A DNA stretch of 64,000 bases from contig CAZFLM010000008.1 in the NCBI GenBank assembly GCA_964519955.1, forward strand, positions 1 to 64,000. Reading direction: 5' to 3'. The stretch comes from CAZFLM01 sp964519955. Its GTDB lineage: Bacteria > Armatimonadota > Chthonomonadetes > Chthonomonadales > CAJBBX01. This document shows, piece by piece, positions 48,864 through 58,181 of this stretch. Position 1 is the first letter of the stretch, and each line of letters begins with the position of its first letter. The notes under the pieces are model-generated. The model was not told where the DNA came from and ran no database searches. It worked only from the letters and a program-made list of their open reading frames with translations. Position numbers and translations under genes: made by a program.

Positions 48864-49697
48864 TCAGTCAGCCAGCGCCAGCAGGTCCTTCAGCACACGC
48901 GGTACGGCGGCGGCCGCGTCTTCCTCTGCCTCGTACTCCAGGTGCAGGTAGCCGCGGTAGCCGGCCTCGCGCAGGATGCCCACGATGCGGGGCAGGTCGG
49001 CGGCCTCGCGCACGCCGGGGCGGTGCATCTCCGTCTTCACGTGGGTGGTCACCGTGTAGGGGGCGAGCCGCGCCAGGTCGGCGTACGGGTCGGGAGTGTG
49101 GAAGTTGCCCGTGTCCATGTTGACGCCGAACCACTCGGAATCGACCTGGCGCACGATCTCAAGCATGCCCTCGGGCAGGGCCACCACGCCGCCGTGGTTC
49201 TCCAGCGCGAGCACCAGGCCGCGCTTGCCGGCCTCCGGGCACAGCTCCCGCAGGCAGTCCACGACCCAGCCGCGCGCGGTGCTCTCGTCCACACCCTCCG
49301 GCGCCGGCCCGGCGAACACGCGGATGTACCGTCCGCCCAGCTCCGGCGTCAGCTCGATCCACCTGCGGACCAGAGCCAACTGCTTCTCGCGGTCCGGCCC
49401 CGGCGGCAGCGCGAACGTGTTGCCCACTGCTGTGCCGGTGATGTCGAGCCCCAGCATCCAGGCGCGCCGGGCGAGGCGGTGCAGGGAGCCGGGCGTGATC
49501 GGCTCGGGGAAGTAGTACGAGGTCAACTCGACGCCGTGGATGCCGATCTCGGCGGCACGATCGAGGAAGCCCTCCATCGCCATCGCCGGCGCCAGCTTGC
49601 CGGTCAGGTAGTCGCGGTACGAATAGGCGCAGCACCCCACGCGGAGGCACGACCCTCCCACACGCTGCGGCCTCGCCGGCTCAGACGACGGAGACAT
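48864..49697 (-). CDS. Sugar phosphate isomerase/epimerase-like TIM-barrel protein
   Basis: A 277-residue AP-endonuclease-2/xylose-isomerase-like barrel. Typical motifs are CCAYSYRDYL near the start, GIHGVELTSYYFP, RYIRVFAGPAPEG, LVLALENHGG with the metal-binding Glu-Asn-His, FGVNMDTGNFHTP and YLHLEYEAEED. The metal-site residues E, D, H and E are in order. Such enzymes act on sugars or inositols, substrate unknown. ATG at 49697 has GGGAGG 5 bases upstream; GTG at 49703 is less likely. No signal peptide. Confidence 0.92.
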   Translation of the reverse strand: MSPSSEPARPQRVGGSCLRVGCCAYSYRDYLTGKLAPAMAMEGFLDRAAEIGIHGVELTSYYFPEPITPGSLHRLARRAWMLGLDITGTAVGNTFALPPGPDREKQLALVRRWIELTPELGGRYIRVFAGPAPEGVDESTARGWVVDCLRELCPEAGKRGLVLALENHGGVVALPEGMLEIVRQVDSEWFGVNMDTGNFHTPDPYADLARLAPYTVTTHVKTEMHRPGVREAADLPRIVGILREAGYRGYLHLEYEAEEDAAAAVPRVLKDLLALAD

Positions 49698-49742
49698 GGC
49701 CACCTCCCTCGCATCTCAACGTAACGGGCGGGCACCCCGCCG

Positions 49743-49770
49743 TTCGACCTTCGACTTTCGACCTTCGACC
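49743..49770. repeat. Four tandem heptamers (TTCGACC)
   Basis: Four adjacent 7-base units (TTCGACC, TTCGACT, TTCGACC, TTCGACC) lie between aroF and the TIM-barrel gene. A related fragment (TTTCGACTTTCAACG) is near 29858. Same style as arrays at 22428 and 29768. Confidence 0.75.
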
Positions 49771-49779
49771 GCCGTTCGC

Positions 49780-50802
49780 CTATTCCCCACGTCCCACCAC
49801 CGCCGAGATCCGCTCGCAGTGCTGCACGAGCCGCGAGAAGTTGCGCGGGTTCAGCGACTGCGCGCCGTCCTTGATCGCCTTGTCCGGCTGCTCGTGCACC
49901 TCGATCAGCAGGCCGTCCGCGCCGCAGGCCACCGCAGCCTTCGCCATCGGCACCACCAGGTTCCAGTGCCCCGTGCCGTGGCTCGGGTCGACGATGACGG
50001 GCAGGTGCGAGAGCTGCTTCACGGCGGGCACCGCGGAGAGGTCCAGCGTGTTGCGCGTGTGCGTCTCGAAGGTGCGGATGCCGCGCTCGCAGAGCATGAC
50101 GTCGTGGTTCCCGCCGAGGTAGATGTACTCGGCCGCGTGCAGCCACTCCTCGATCTTGGCCCACATGCCGCGCTTCAGCATAACCGGCTTGCGCGCCATG
50201 CCCACCTCGCGCAGCAGGTCGTAGTTCTGCATGTTGCGGGTGCCGATCTGCAGGATGTCGGCGTACTCGCACACCTTGTCGACGTTGCGTGGGTCCATCA
50301 CCTCGGTGATCACCGGCATGCCGGTCGCCTTCGAGACGGCCTGCAGGATCTCCAACCCCTCGAGGCCGAGGCCCTGGAACGAGTAGGGGGAGGTGGTGGG
50401 CTTGAAGGCGCCGCCGCGCAGGATGTGGGCGCCTGCGGACTGGACCGAGCGGGCGACGGCGAGCGTCTTCTCGTAGTCCTCGATCGTGCACGGCCCGGCC
50501 ATGTACACGACCTTGTCGCCGCCGATCACCACGTCTCCCACCGTGATGCGAGTGGGCTCCGGCTGGAAGTCGCGGCTGACGAACTTGTAGGGGCGGATGA
50601 TCGCGATGACGCGCTCGACGTAGTCCAGGCTCTCGAGCTGCTGCTGGTAGGCGAGCTTGTCCGCCTCCGGCACGCCGACCGCGCCGATGACGGTGCGCTC
50701 CGTGCCGTAGATCGGGTGGACCCCGTATCCCCAGTCCTGGATGCGCTGCTCGACGTCGTGTATCTGCTCCGCGGTGGCGCGTGGCGCCATCACGATGATC
50801 AT
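49780..50802 (-). CDS. aroF: 3-deoxy-7-phosphoheptulonate synthase (type I beta)
   Basis: A 340-residue enzyme for the first step of aromatic amino acid synthesis, joining PEP and erythrose 4-phosphate. An N-terminal ferredoxin-like regulatory domain (MIIVMAPRATAEQIHDVEQR) precedes the barrel with VVYMAGPCTIEDYEKT, RGGAFKPTTSPYSFQG, GTRNMQNYDLLREVG, MLCERGIRTFE and VIVDPSHGTGH. Metal and PEP ligands (Cys, His, Glu, Asp) are present. It lies 34 bases after hisC on the same strand, a common pairing. Confidence 0.97.
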   Translation of the reverse strand: MIIVMAPRATAEQIHDVEQRIQDWGYGVHPIYGTERTVIGAVGVPEADKLAYQQQLESLDYVERVIAIIRPYKFVSRDFQPEPTRITVGDVVIGGDKVVYMAGPCTIEDYEKTLAVARSVQSAGAHILRGGAFKPTTSPYSFQGLGLEGLEILQAVSKATGMPVITEVMDPRNVDKVCEYADILQIGTRNMQNYDLLREVGMARKPVMLKRGMWAKIEEWLHAAEYIYLGGNHDVMLCERGIRTFETHTRNTLDLSAVPAVKQLSHLPVIVDPSHGTGHWNLVVPMAKAAVACGADGLLIEVHEQPDKAIKDGAQSLNPRNFSRLVQHCERISAVVGRGE

Positions 50803-50836
50803 GTCGCGTTTCCCCCTCTACCCGGACCGGCTTCTG

Positions 50837-51952
50837 CTACGATGCGGCCAGGACTTCCTTGAGCGCGCCGATGAAGCGGGCGTTCTCGTCCGGCGTGCCG
50901 ATCGTGACGCGGATGAACTGCTCCGTGCCTGGGCTGTCGAACGCCCGAACGATGATCCCGCGCCGCATCAGCCCGTCGGCGACCGTCGAGGCACTCCGCC
51001 CCGTGTTGAACCACAGGAAGTTCGCCTCGGACGGCGCATGCTCCAGGCCGAGTTCGTCGAACGCCGCCTGCAGTTGGCGCTTGCCCTGCGAGTTGACGCG
51101 TGCCGAGCGCTCCAGATGCGCCGTGTCCAGCAGCGCGGCGCACGCGGCGGCCTGGGCGATGAGGTTCACGTTGAACGGTTCGCGCACCTTCTCGATCAGA
51201 CGCACGATCTCGGGGCGCGCAATGCCGTATCCGACGCGCAGCCCGGCGAGCCCGAAGATCTTGGAGAACGTGCGGAGCACGACCGCGTTCTGACCGTTCC
51301 GTACGTATTCGATGGTCTCGGGGTACTCCCGCGACTCGATGTAGCCGTGGTAGGCCTCGTCGAACACCACGACGCAGCGCTCCGGCACCTGGTCCATGAA
51401 CCGGTCCGCCTCGGCCTGTGTCACGATGGTGCCCGTCGGGTTGTTCGGGTTGGCGATGAAGACCATGCGCGTGCGGTCCGTGAACAGGGCCGCCATCGCG
51501 TCCAGGTCCAGTGTGTGGTTGCGCACGGGGGCCTTGCGCAGCGGAGCATCGTGCATGATGGCCGCGGCGTCGTAGCGCGAGAACGTGGGGTCGCCTTCGA
51601 TGACCTCGTCGCCCGGGGCCAGGAACGCGACGCCCAGGAAGTGCAGCAGCTCGTCGCTCCCGTTGCCGAAGAACAGGTGGTCGGCCGGCACGTTGTGGTA
51701 GGCCGCGAGAGCCTGGCGCAGGTCGTGCGCGGACCCGTCCGGATAGAGGTGGACGGTCTCGGCGAAACGGTGGATCGCCTCGATGGCGCGCGGCGACGGG
51801 CCGAGCGGGTTCTCGTTCGAGGCGAGCTTGATGACGTCGGTGAGTCCCAACTCGCGGCGGACCTCGTCGATGGGCTTGCCCGGCTTGTACGGCACGAGCG
51901 ACTCGACGTTTGGTCCGACGACGGGCGCGGGAATGGCTGTGGAACGGCTCAA
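50837..51952 (-). CDS. hisC: Histidinol-phosphate aminotransferase
   Basis: A 371-residue PLP aminotransferase of family I. Motifs include YKPGKPIDEVRRELG, KLASNENPLGPSP, FGNGSDELLHFL, FIANPNNPTGT, VVFDEAYHGY and the PLP lysine in RTFSKIFGLAGLRVGYG. It likely works in histidine synthesis and may also transaminate aromatic precursors, given its link to aroF. The start is set at TTG 51952, giving a normal length; the 180-residue longer frame is not family-like. A TACACT -10-like box lies about 45 bases upstream. Confidence 0.94.
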   Translation of the reverse strand: MSRSTAIPAPVVGPNVESLVPYKPGKPIDEVRRELGLTDVIKLASNENPLGPSPRAIEAIHRFAETVHLYPDGSAHDLRQALAAYHNVPADHLFFGNGSDELLHFLGVAFLAPGDEVIEGDPTFSRYDAAAIMHDAPLRKAPVRNHTLDLDAMAALFTDRTRMVFIANPNNPTGTIVTQAEADRFMDQVPERCVVVFDEAYHGYIESREYPETIEYVRNGQNAVVLRTFSKIFGLAGLRVGYGIARPEIVRLIEKVREPFNVNLIAQAAACAALLDTAHLERSARVNSQGKRQLQAAFDELGLEHAPSEANFLWFNTGRSASTVADGLMRRGIIVRAFDSPGTEQFIRVTIGTPDENARFIGALKEVLAAS

Positions 51953-52241
51953 GAGGCACCCCCAGACGGTGGCTTGCAGTGTGGTCAGTGTACCACACCG
52001 GCCGTGAGCCCGCCCCTCGCGCGCGGGCGCGCCGGAGGACACGGGCCGCTCGGCGGCGAAATGGCGCGTGCGCTGGGTGGGCCGCGGCGTACCGGCCCGA
52101 TGCTCCGGCAGCAGGACGAGGACGCCGGGCGCTCGCGTGACCAGACTGATGGTGGAAGGCGCCGGTCGTGATCGTCTTGCTGGGTCCACACTCGTCGGGC
52201 GGCGCGCCTGAGGGGGCGCCGCACTCCTGGAGCAATGCTCG

Positions 52242-52715
52242 ATGCCGCCGCCGCTCCTAGACGATCGCGCCGCAGCCGCTCCGCCCGACGGTCGAGCTGG
52301 CGGCGCTTCGCCGATCCTGCCCCCCTGGACTGCCGCCGCCGGCGCGCTGGTGCTGCTGCACTCGCTGGCCGCATCGCGCTGGCCGGGCGTCGGCATCCCG
52401 TGCCTCTCGCGAGTGCTGCTGCACCTGCCGTGTCCGGGCTGCGGCCTAACGCGGGCGATGGCGGCTGCGTGGCGTGGTGACCTATGGGCGTCGTTCACCT
52501 ACCACCCGCTCGGCCTGCCGGTCATGATGCTGAGCGCGTTCCTGCTGCTCCATCGTGTCTGCCCTCCGCGGTGGCGGCTGCGCCGCGCGCTGGATCGTGG
52601 GGCCATCTTGCTGACGAGGCCGCAGTCCCTGTGTGCCGCGATCGGCCTGCTGTTGGGAACGTACGCCATGCGCGTAGTGATGTCTGTCCTCGGACACGGC
52701 GTGTTCCGGTGGTAA
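52242..52715 (+). CDS. DUF2752 membrane protein
   Basis: A 157-residue protein with three hydrophobic helices and the DUF2752 hallmark CPGCGLTRAMAAAWRGD followed by FTYHPLGLPV. The Cys pair may bind a metal or form a disulfide. Function of the family is unknown. ATG at 52242 has GGAG about 10 bases upstream. It precedes the polysaccharide locus on the plus strand. Confidence 0.88.
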   Translation: MPPPLLDDRAAAAPPDGRAGGASPILPPWTAAAGALVLLHSLAASRWPGVGIPCLSRVLLHLPCPGCGLTRAMAAAWRGDLWASFTYHPLGLPVMMLSAFLLLHRVCPPRWRLRRALDRGAILLTRPQSLCAAIGLLLGTYAMRVVMSVLGHGVFRW

Positions 52716-52891
52716 CGGGTAGTGGGACGCGCGACGGCGGGGGCGGAGCAGTGCTCGTGCGCGTATAGCTGGAGTGAGGGCCGGTGGTCGCCCGCCGGAC
52801 CGGGCTGGCTCGCGCGTTCGGACACGCTCTCGCAGGTGCAGGACTCGCAGACCTGAGCACGGCGGGTGCGCCTGCTCATAATGAGAATGCA

Positions 52892-54049
52892 ATGAGAAGC
52901 GATCCGGATGTCGTCTACATCGGCTTCATCCTCGGACACGGGGGCGATGCGCTGCAGTTGCTCGACCTCGCGATCGGCGTGTCTGCCCGCGGCGGACGCG
53001 TCCGTATCGTCGTGCCCGATCTGCCAACCACCGTCAAGTTCGGCGAACGCTGCCGCGCGCACAACCTGCAGGTGGTTCGCACCCCGCTGATCGATGTGGA
53101 CATGCACCACTCGCGCCAGAGCCTGTTCTCGCTGCTGCGCGTGTTCCATGCGCATCGCGCTCCGATCGTGCACATCCACACGGGCGACGTGTGCCTGCCG
53201 CGCCTGGCCATCCTGGCGATGGACATCCTGCGGCTCCCGCGGGTCATCGTCACGTCGCACAGCCCGTACGACACGCTGGATCCCGCTGGACGCCGCGCCC
53301 GGTTCTGGGCCTCGGCGGCCCGTCGCCGCATCCATGTGGTCGTCTCCCCTTCGGTCCACGGACGCGCGACGCAGTTGAGCTACGGCGTGCCCGAGGATCG
53401 CGCGGCCACGATCCACAACGGCGTCGACACTGGCCGCTACGGCTCCGGGAGCGCGGAGGCGGCCCGAGCAGCCCTCGGCGTGGGGCCCGAGGCGCGGCTG
53501 GTGGTGTTCACCTCGCGCATCGACGCCCAGAAGCGCCCGCTGGAGGCTGTCCAGGCGTTCGCGCGGATCGCGGGCGAGTTCCCGGACGCGCTGCTTGTGT
53601 TCGTCGGGAGCGGCGACCACGACGCAGCCGTATTGGACGAGGCGCAGCGCCTCGGAGTCGATCGGCGCGTGCGGATGGTGGGCTACCAGAGCAACGTGCC
53701 GGACTGGCTCGCCGCGGCGTCGGTGTGGATCCTCCCGACGGAGAGCGAGAACTTCAGCCTTGCCGTGCTGGAAGCGTTCGCGGCCGGATGCCCCATCCTC
53801 AGCACGCTCTGCCCGGGCAACGACGAGATCCTGCGGAATGGCGAGAACTCGGTCGCGGTCCCGGTTGGCGACGTGGACGGCCTGACGGATGGCCTTCGAC
53901 GGTTGCTGGGCGACGAAACGCTCCGCACCAGGTTGGGGGCAGCCGCGCGTGCCGAGTCGCGGAACTTTGCGGTCGATGTCGCTGTCGAGAAGTATATTGC
54001 GAAGTACCGGGAGATGGCCGAGGCGCCATGGATGGGTGCCCGCCCGTAG
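52892..54049 (+). CDS. Glycosyltransferase family 4 protein
   Basis: A 385-residue GT-B enzyme. The N-terminal domain runs from VVYIGFILGHGGDALQLLDL, and HIHTGDVCLPRLAIL and VIVTSHSPYDTLD follow. The C-terminal donor-binding domain has VVFTSRIDAQKRPLEAVQAF and the E-x7-E motif in TESENFSLAVLEAFAAGCPI. It transfers a sugar from a nucleotide donor in polysaccharide assembly. ATG at 52892 is chosen, although its ribosome-binding site is weak; the 36-residue longer frame from 52784 is an alternative. Confidence 0.93.
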   Translation: MRSDPDVVYIGFILGHGGDALQLLDLAIGVSARGGRVRIVVPDLPTTVKFGERCRAHNLQVVRTPLIDVDMHHSRQSLFSLLRVFHAHRAPIVHIHTGDVCLPRLAILAMDILRLPRVIVTSHSPYDTLDPAGRRARFWASAARRRIHVVVSPSVHGRATQLSYGVPEDRAATIHNGVDTGRYGSGSAEAARAALGVGPEARLVVFTSRIDAQKRPLEAVQAFARIAGEFPDALLVFVGSGDHDAAVLDEAQRLGVDRRVRMVGYQSNVPDWLAAASVWILPTESENFSLAVLEAFAAGCPILSTLCPGNDEILRNGENSVAVPVGDVDGLTDGLRRLLGDETLRTRLGAAARAESRNFAVDVAVEKYIAKYREMAEAPWMGARP

Positions 54050-54575
54050 AGTAGCCGAGGCGGCGGCTGCACGGCAGACAACGGGGAGTGCTCCGCGGCC
54101 CGCGCTGTCGGAGCGTCGGCGCGCGATCCGTGTGTGACGCCTCGATTCGCCGCGGCGCCCGCTGGAACGCCAGTGGATTCCGCGTCGTAGCATTCCAGTA
54201 TGCTGCCATGCTGCACCGGTGGTTGCCGATGCTGGCGATTCGGTGGATTGGCGGCTGCCGCACGTGGCGGCGGCCAAGCCACGAGGAGGAGCCCCGGCGA
54301 TGCCGGTGGCGGCGAGCCTTGACGGTATGCGCGCTGGAGCCCGCGACGTGGACGCGGGACGGGACGCCGAGCTGCGCCGTCGGTGATCCGATTGCACCGG
54401 CGCGGCGGGCGGCTCGCGCTGAGCCAGCGAGGCATGCGGATTTGGTGGGTGCGGCAGTCCAACGGCTGCCTCTGCCGGGGCCCCGGCTGCTTGTCGACGG
54501 GAGTTCTGCAGCCGATAGGGGCCACCCGTCTGCTCGATCTGAGCGCGCCTTTCGGCCCCTGAGGAGGACTGACCT
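54050..54575. other. 526-base gap inside the polysaccharide locus
   Basis: No supported gene. A 28-codon frame from ATG at 54300 has GAGGAGGA upstream but resembles nothing. It may be leader sequence for the pyruvyltransferase operon or decayed DNA. Confidence 0.45.
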
Positions 54576-55610
54576 GTGACGGATTCCCCGAAGATCGGGA
54601 TAATCGGATGGTATGGGCACGGCAACGACGGCGATGAGCGCATCCTGTACTGCCTGCGCCAGTGTCTAGCGGGCGCCCGGCTCGTGGTGCTCTCCGGCCT
54701 CCACGAGGTGGCTTCGCGGCGCGCCGAGCTCGAGGCGTGCGACTTCGTCCTCTTCGGCGGCGGCGGCCTCGTCCTCAGGCGGTTCGGGGTGTACGCGTCG
54801 GCCATTGCGGATCTGCGTGTCCGTTTCGGGTGCGTCGGCATTGGCGTCAGTGCCATACACCGGGATAACCGCCAGTTGGCGCAGGTCTTGCTGGCCAAGT
54901 CCGAGTTCGTCCTGGTGCGTGACGCTCGTAGCTGGGATCTGCTTGGGCGAGATCCCAAGATCGTGGTTGGGCCGGATCTGACCTTCCTGTGCCCGTTCCC
55001 AGTCGCCGAGCCACAAGCCAGCGACGACACCTGTGGTGTCAACCTGCGTCCCTGGCCGTTCTGGTTGCTTTCCTGTAACTCGCCTGCCGATCGGGCGATG
55101 GCGCGCCTGAACCGGCGCGCGAGGTGGCTGGCGCGCGCGTATCCGCTTCGCAGGTGGGAGCCGGAGCCACCGGTGCGCGTGCTTCGCGAGTTCTTTGAGC
55201 ATCTTGTTCCGGTCGCGATGTATGCTGAGGCGGGCCAGCAGAGCGATGCCGAAGTGCTCGGCCAGTACGTGGGCGAACCGGATCACCGCGAGGCATCGGA
55301 ACTGATCGGCCGGCAGCCGTATCTGTGCGGCATGCGGCTGCACTCGCTCATCTTCGCGTGTCAGACCGGAACGCCGTTCGTGTCTCTGAGCTACCAACCG
55401 AAGAACGCGGTGTTCTGTTCGTCGATCGGTATGGAGCGCTACTCCGTGCCGCTCGGCGATCTCAAGGCGCTGCGGCATGCCGTTCAGGATCTGCGGGCAT
55501 CGCGCGATGCCGTCCGGCAGCGGCTCATCGAGGCGCGCGACAGGAACGTTGCTGAGATAACGCATATCATGGGCGACATCCGTGCGCGCGTGATGGGTGG
55601 GGAGGCCTAA
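54576..55610 (+). CDS. Polysaccharide pyruvyltransferase family protein (CsaB-like)
   Basis: A 344-residue enzyme of the polysaccharide pyruvyl transferase fold, which adds ketal pyruvate to a glycan. The start GIIGWYGHGNDGDERILYCL, then FVLFGGGGLVLRRFG, LVRDARSWDLLG and the late CGMRLHSLIFACQTGTPFVS motif are typical. GTG at 54576 follows GAGGAGG. It is followed after 6 bases by a glycosyltransferase gene. Pyruvylated polymers often anchor S-layer proteins, so a cell-wall role is possible. Confidence 0.93.
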   Translation: MTDSPKIGIIGWYGHGNDGDERILYCLRQCLAGARLVVLSGLHEVASRRAELEACDFVLFGGGGLVLRRFGVYASAIADLRVRFGCVGIGVSAIHRDNRQLAQVLLAKSEFVLVRDARSWDLLGRDPKIVVGPDLTFLCPFPVAEPQASDDTCGVNLRPWPFWLLSCNSPADRAMARLNRRARWLARAYPLRRWEPEPPVRVLREFFEHLVPVAMYAEAGQQSDAEVLGQYVGEPDHREASELIGRQPYLCGMRLHSLIFACQTGTPFVSLSYQPKNAVFCSSIGMERYSVPLGDLKALRHAVQDLRASRDAVRQRLIEARDRNVAEITHIMGDIRARVMGGEA

Positions 55611-55616
55611 CCGGAC

Positions 55617-56525
55617 ATGCTGGTGTCGATCGTGCTGCCGACGCACAATGGCTCCCGCTATCTCGCCGAGTCCGTCCGTAGCTGCGTTGGCCAGACGTTC
55701 ACCGACTGGGAGTTGATCATCGTCGACGACTGCTCCGACGATGGCACGCCGCAGGTCATCGCAGAACTGGAAGCGGCCGACAGCCGCATTCGGTCGATTA
55801 GGAACGACCCCAACCGGCGGTTGCCGGCCTCTCTGAACATCGGTTTCGCTGCCGCGCGAGGCGATCTTCTGACCTGGACATCGGACGACAACCGGTACCG
55901 CCCAGATGCCCTGGCCCGGATGGTTGACCACTTGTTGCAGCACCCCGATGTGGGACTGGTGTACGCCGACTGGGATATCATCGACGGCGAGGGAGTGAAC
56001 CGAGGGCAGGGCTGGCTGGGCGATGTCGGCGAGATGGGCTACCGAAACGTGGTCGGCGCCTGCTTCCTCTATCGCCGGTGCGTGCTGGAGCAGGTCGGCA
56101 ACTACGCGGAGGACCTCTACCTGGCGGAGGACTACGACTACTGGCTCAGGATACTCTCCAAGTACCCGATCGCGAGAATCCGCCGCTGTCTTTACGACTA
56201 CCGCGTGCACTCGTCGTCCCTCACGACCACTCAGTCGGAGGGCGTTCGGGCGGCGACGGCGGCTACTCTGAGGCGCCACATCGAGGCGCTTGCCAAGACC
56301 GCACCTCATGTCGCGGCGCAGGGCCACATGCACCTCGCACGGGATGCGCGCGACGGAGGCGACGAGCACACGATGCGCGCCCACGCGATCTCGGCATTCC
56401 GGCTGGCGCCACTCGTGCCGCTGAACTGCCACAGGGGCGTTCTGGCCGATCTCATGCTCGGATGCCGGGCTGCTGCGAGGCTGCGCAAGGCGGTGGGCTG
56501 CGCGCGGTCGGGCCGATCCGGATGA
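55617..56525 (+). CDS. Glycosyltransferase family 2 protein
   Basis: A 302-residue GT-A enzyme. The N-terminus VSIVLPTHNGSRYLAESVRS, the DDCSDDGT loop, a TSDDN metal-binding-type motif and AEDYDYWLRI are standard GT2 features. The C-terminal 100 residues are helical and amphipathic. No transmembrane helix, so cytoplasmic. It lies 6 bases after the pyruvyltransferase gene and probably is co-transcribed. Confidence 0.93.
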   Translation: MLVSIVLPTHNGSRYLAESVRSCVGQTFTDWELIIVDDCSDDGTPQVIAELEAADSRIRSIRNDPNRRLPASLNIGFAAARGDLLTWTSDDNRYRPDALARMVDHLLQHPDVGLVYADWDIIDGEGVNRGQGWLGDVGEMGYRNVVGACFLYRRCVLEQVGNYAEDLYLAEDYDYWLRILSKYPIARIRRCLYDYRVHSSSLTTTQSEGVRAATAATLRRHIEALAKTAPHVAAQGHMHLARDARDGGDEHTMRAHAISAFRLAPLVPLNCHRGVLADLMLGCRAAARLRKAVGCARSGRSG

Positions 56526-56736
56526 TGTACGGACGCCGTGGGGGCATACGCCTCCGCACCCGTCCGGTACCGATCACGCAGAGAGCAACCTGACGGCGGA
56601 TCTTGCTCGTATGGGGGGCGACCCGGCGCGCCGAGGGGCACCGGTGCAGGCCGATACCCCTCCGGCCATCGAACGCAGGACCGGTCCAGATACGTACGAG
56701 CAAAGCAGACCGCCTCTTTATGGGAGGGACTGCCCC

Positions 56737-58119
56737 GTGCCGACCGAGACCAGAGACCAGACGAACCCGGGGCGAGCGGCGCCGCGCCTCCGGTGCGGAC
56801 CGGACGCGGGGCGAGGAAGGCCGCACGTATGCTACCTCGCCTACTTCTTCCGTCCCGGGCAGATGGTGGCTTGCGTCCGCACGTGGAACACGGCCAGACA
56901 GCTCAGGTTGCTGGGCTGGAACGTCACGGTCATCACCCTCGACCCGACGATGTACTGGAGCGCAGAGCCCGACGAGCCCGTTGCCGAGAACCTCGAAGCT
57001 CTCGGCATCCGGCGGGTGCGGACGCGTGACGCGGTGCCCGCGCTCGGGCCGACCTGCGTAAGGCAATCTACCACGCTTCGAGCCCGGATCGTTGCGAAGG
57101 CGCGCCGCGCCCTTGCGGAGGTTCGGCGCGAGTTGCCGTACTCCGGCTGGACCGAGCCCTGCCTCGAAGCCGACGCCGCCCTGCCTGCCGGGTCCGTCGA
57201 CCTCGTGCTGGCGACCGGCTCGCCGTTCGCCTCGTTCCCCCTCGCCCAGCGGATAGCCGCACGGCATGGGTGCCCCTACGTTCTAGACTACCGGGATCTG
57301 TGGACCGGCGATCCGCACTACCCTGTTGCGCGCTGGCAGACGACGGTCGAGGCGTCTGTGCTTCCAGGCGCGAGCCTGATCACAACCGTCTCCGATCGCT
57401 GCGCCAAGGTGCTCGGCGAGCGTTTCGGCATCGCCGACAAGGTGCAGGTGCTCACCAACGGGTTCGATCCGGACAACCTCAGCAACGTGACGCCGACAGA
57501 CTTCGGCCATCCGGCGGTCGTGTACGCCGGCAGCCTCTACCCGCCGACGCGGTCCATCGAGCCCGTGATGGCGGCACTGGCCCGCATCGAGGCGATGCCT
57601 GCCGCCAATGGGTCGAGCCACAAGCTGCACTACTACGGCATCCGGCCGGATCATGTGCTGTCGGCCGCCCGGAAGTGGCGGGTCGGCCATCGAGTCGAGT
57701 ACCACGGCTCGGTGCCGCGGCCGGAAGCGCTCTCGGCCGAACGCGGCGCCGCCGCCACCGTGGTCATCACCGATGTGCGCGACACCGCGAGCGATGCTGT
57801 GCTGGGGATCGTGACGGGCAAGCTGTTTGGGGCCATTGGCATGGGCACGCCCGTGGCGCTCATCACTCCTCGCGGGTCGGACGCTCAAGGGGTGCTGGCC
57901 CGCGCCGGTGGCGGCCGCAGTTTCACCGGCAGCGACATCGATGGCATCGCTAGGTACCTGTGGGAGCGCTTCACTTCGCCGAGGCCGGTTCCCGGCGATG
58001 CCTCCGAGTTCTCCTGGGAGCACCTGGGACGGCGCCTCGATGGCCTGCTCCGATCCGCACTGACCTTGGCGGCGTTCCTGCCGGCCTTCGGTCTCAGCCT
58101 GGCCACGAGCGCTGCGTAG
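56737..58119 (+). CDS. Glycosyltransferase family 4-like protein
   Basis: A 460-residue GT-B enzyme. The region VCYLAYFFRPGQMVACVRTW opens the acceptor domain, and LVLATGSPFASFPLAQRIA, YVLDYRDLWTGDP and LITTVSDRCAKVLGERFG lead to the donor domain with VVYAGSLYPPTRSI and LFGAIGMGTPVALITPRGSD. Such features match WbuB/WbpI-locus-type glycosyltransferases. GTG at 56737, after GGGAGGG, is preferred over the upstream ATG at 56611, whose extra 42 residues look random. Confidence 0.88.
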   Translation: MPTETRDQTNPGRAAPRLRCGPDAGRGRPHVCYLAYFFRPGQMVACVRTWNTARQLRLLGWNVTVITLDPTMYWSAEPDEPVAENLEALGIRRVRTRDAVPALGPTCVRQSTTLRARIVAKARRALAEVRRELPYSGWTEPCLEADAALPAGSVDLVLATGSPFASFPLAQRIAARHGCPYVLDYRDLWTGDPHYPVARWQTTVEASVLPGASLITTVSDRCAKVLGERFGIADKVQVLTNGFDPDNLSNVTPTDFGHPAVVYAGSLYPPTRSIEPVMAALARIEAMPAANGSSHKLHYYGIRPDHVLSAARKWRVGHRVEYHGSVPRPEALSAERGAAATVVITDVRDTASDAVLGIVTGKLFGAIGMGTPVALITPRGSDAQGVLARAGGGRSFTGSDIDGIARYLWERFTSPRPVPGDASEFSWEHLGRRLDGLLRSALTLAAFLPAFGLSLATSAA

Positions 58120-58181
58120 CCGGCTGCACTCTCTCTGCCCGGCGCGGCGCTGCCGGAACCGGGGATAAGGAGGCGCGCCCG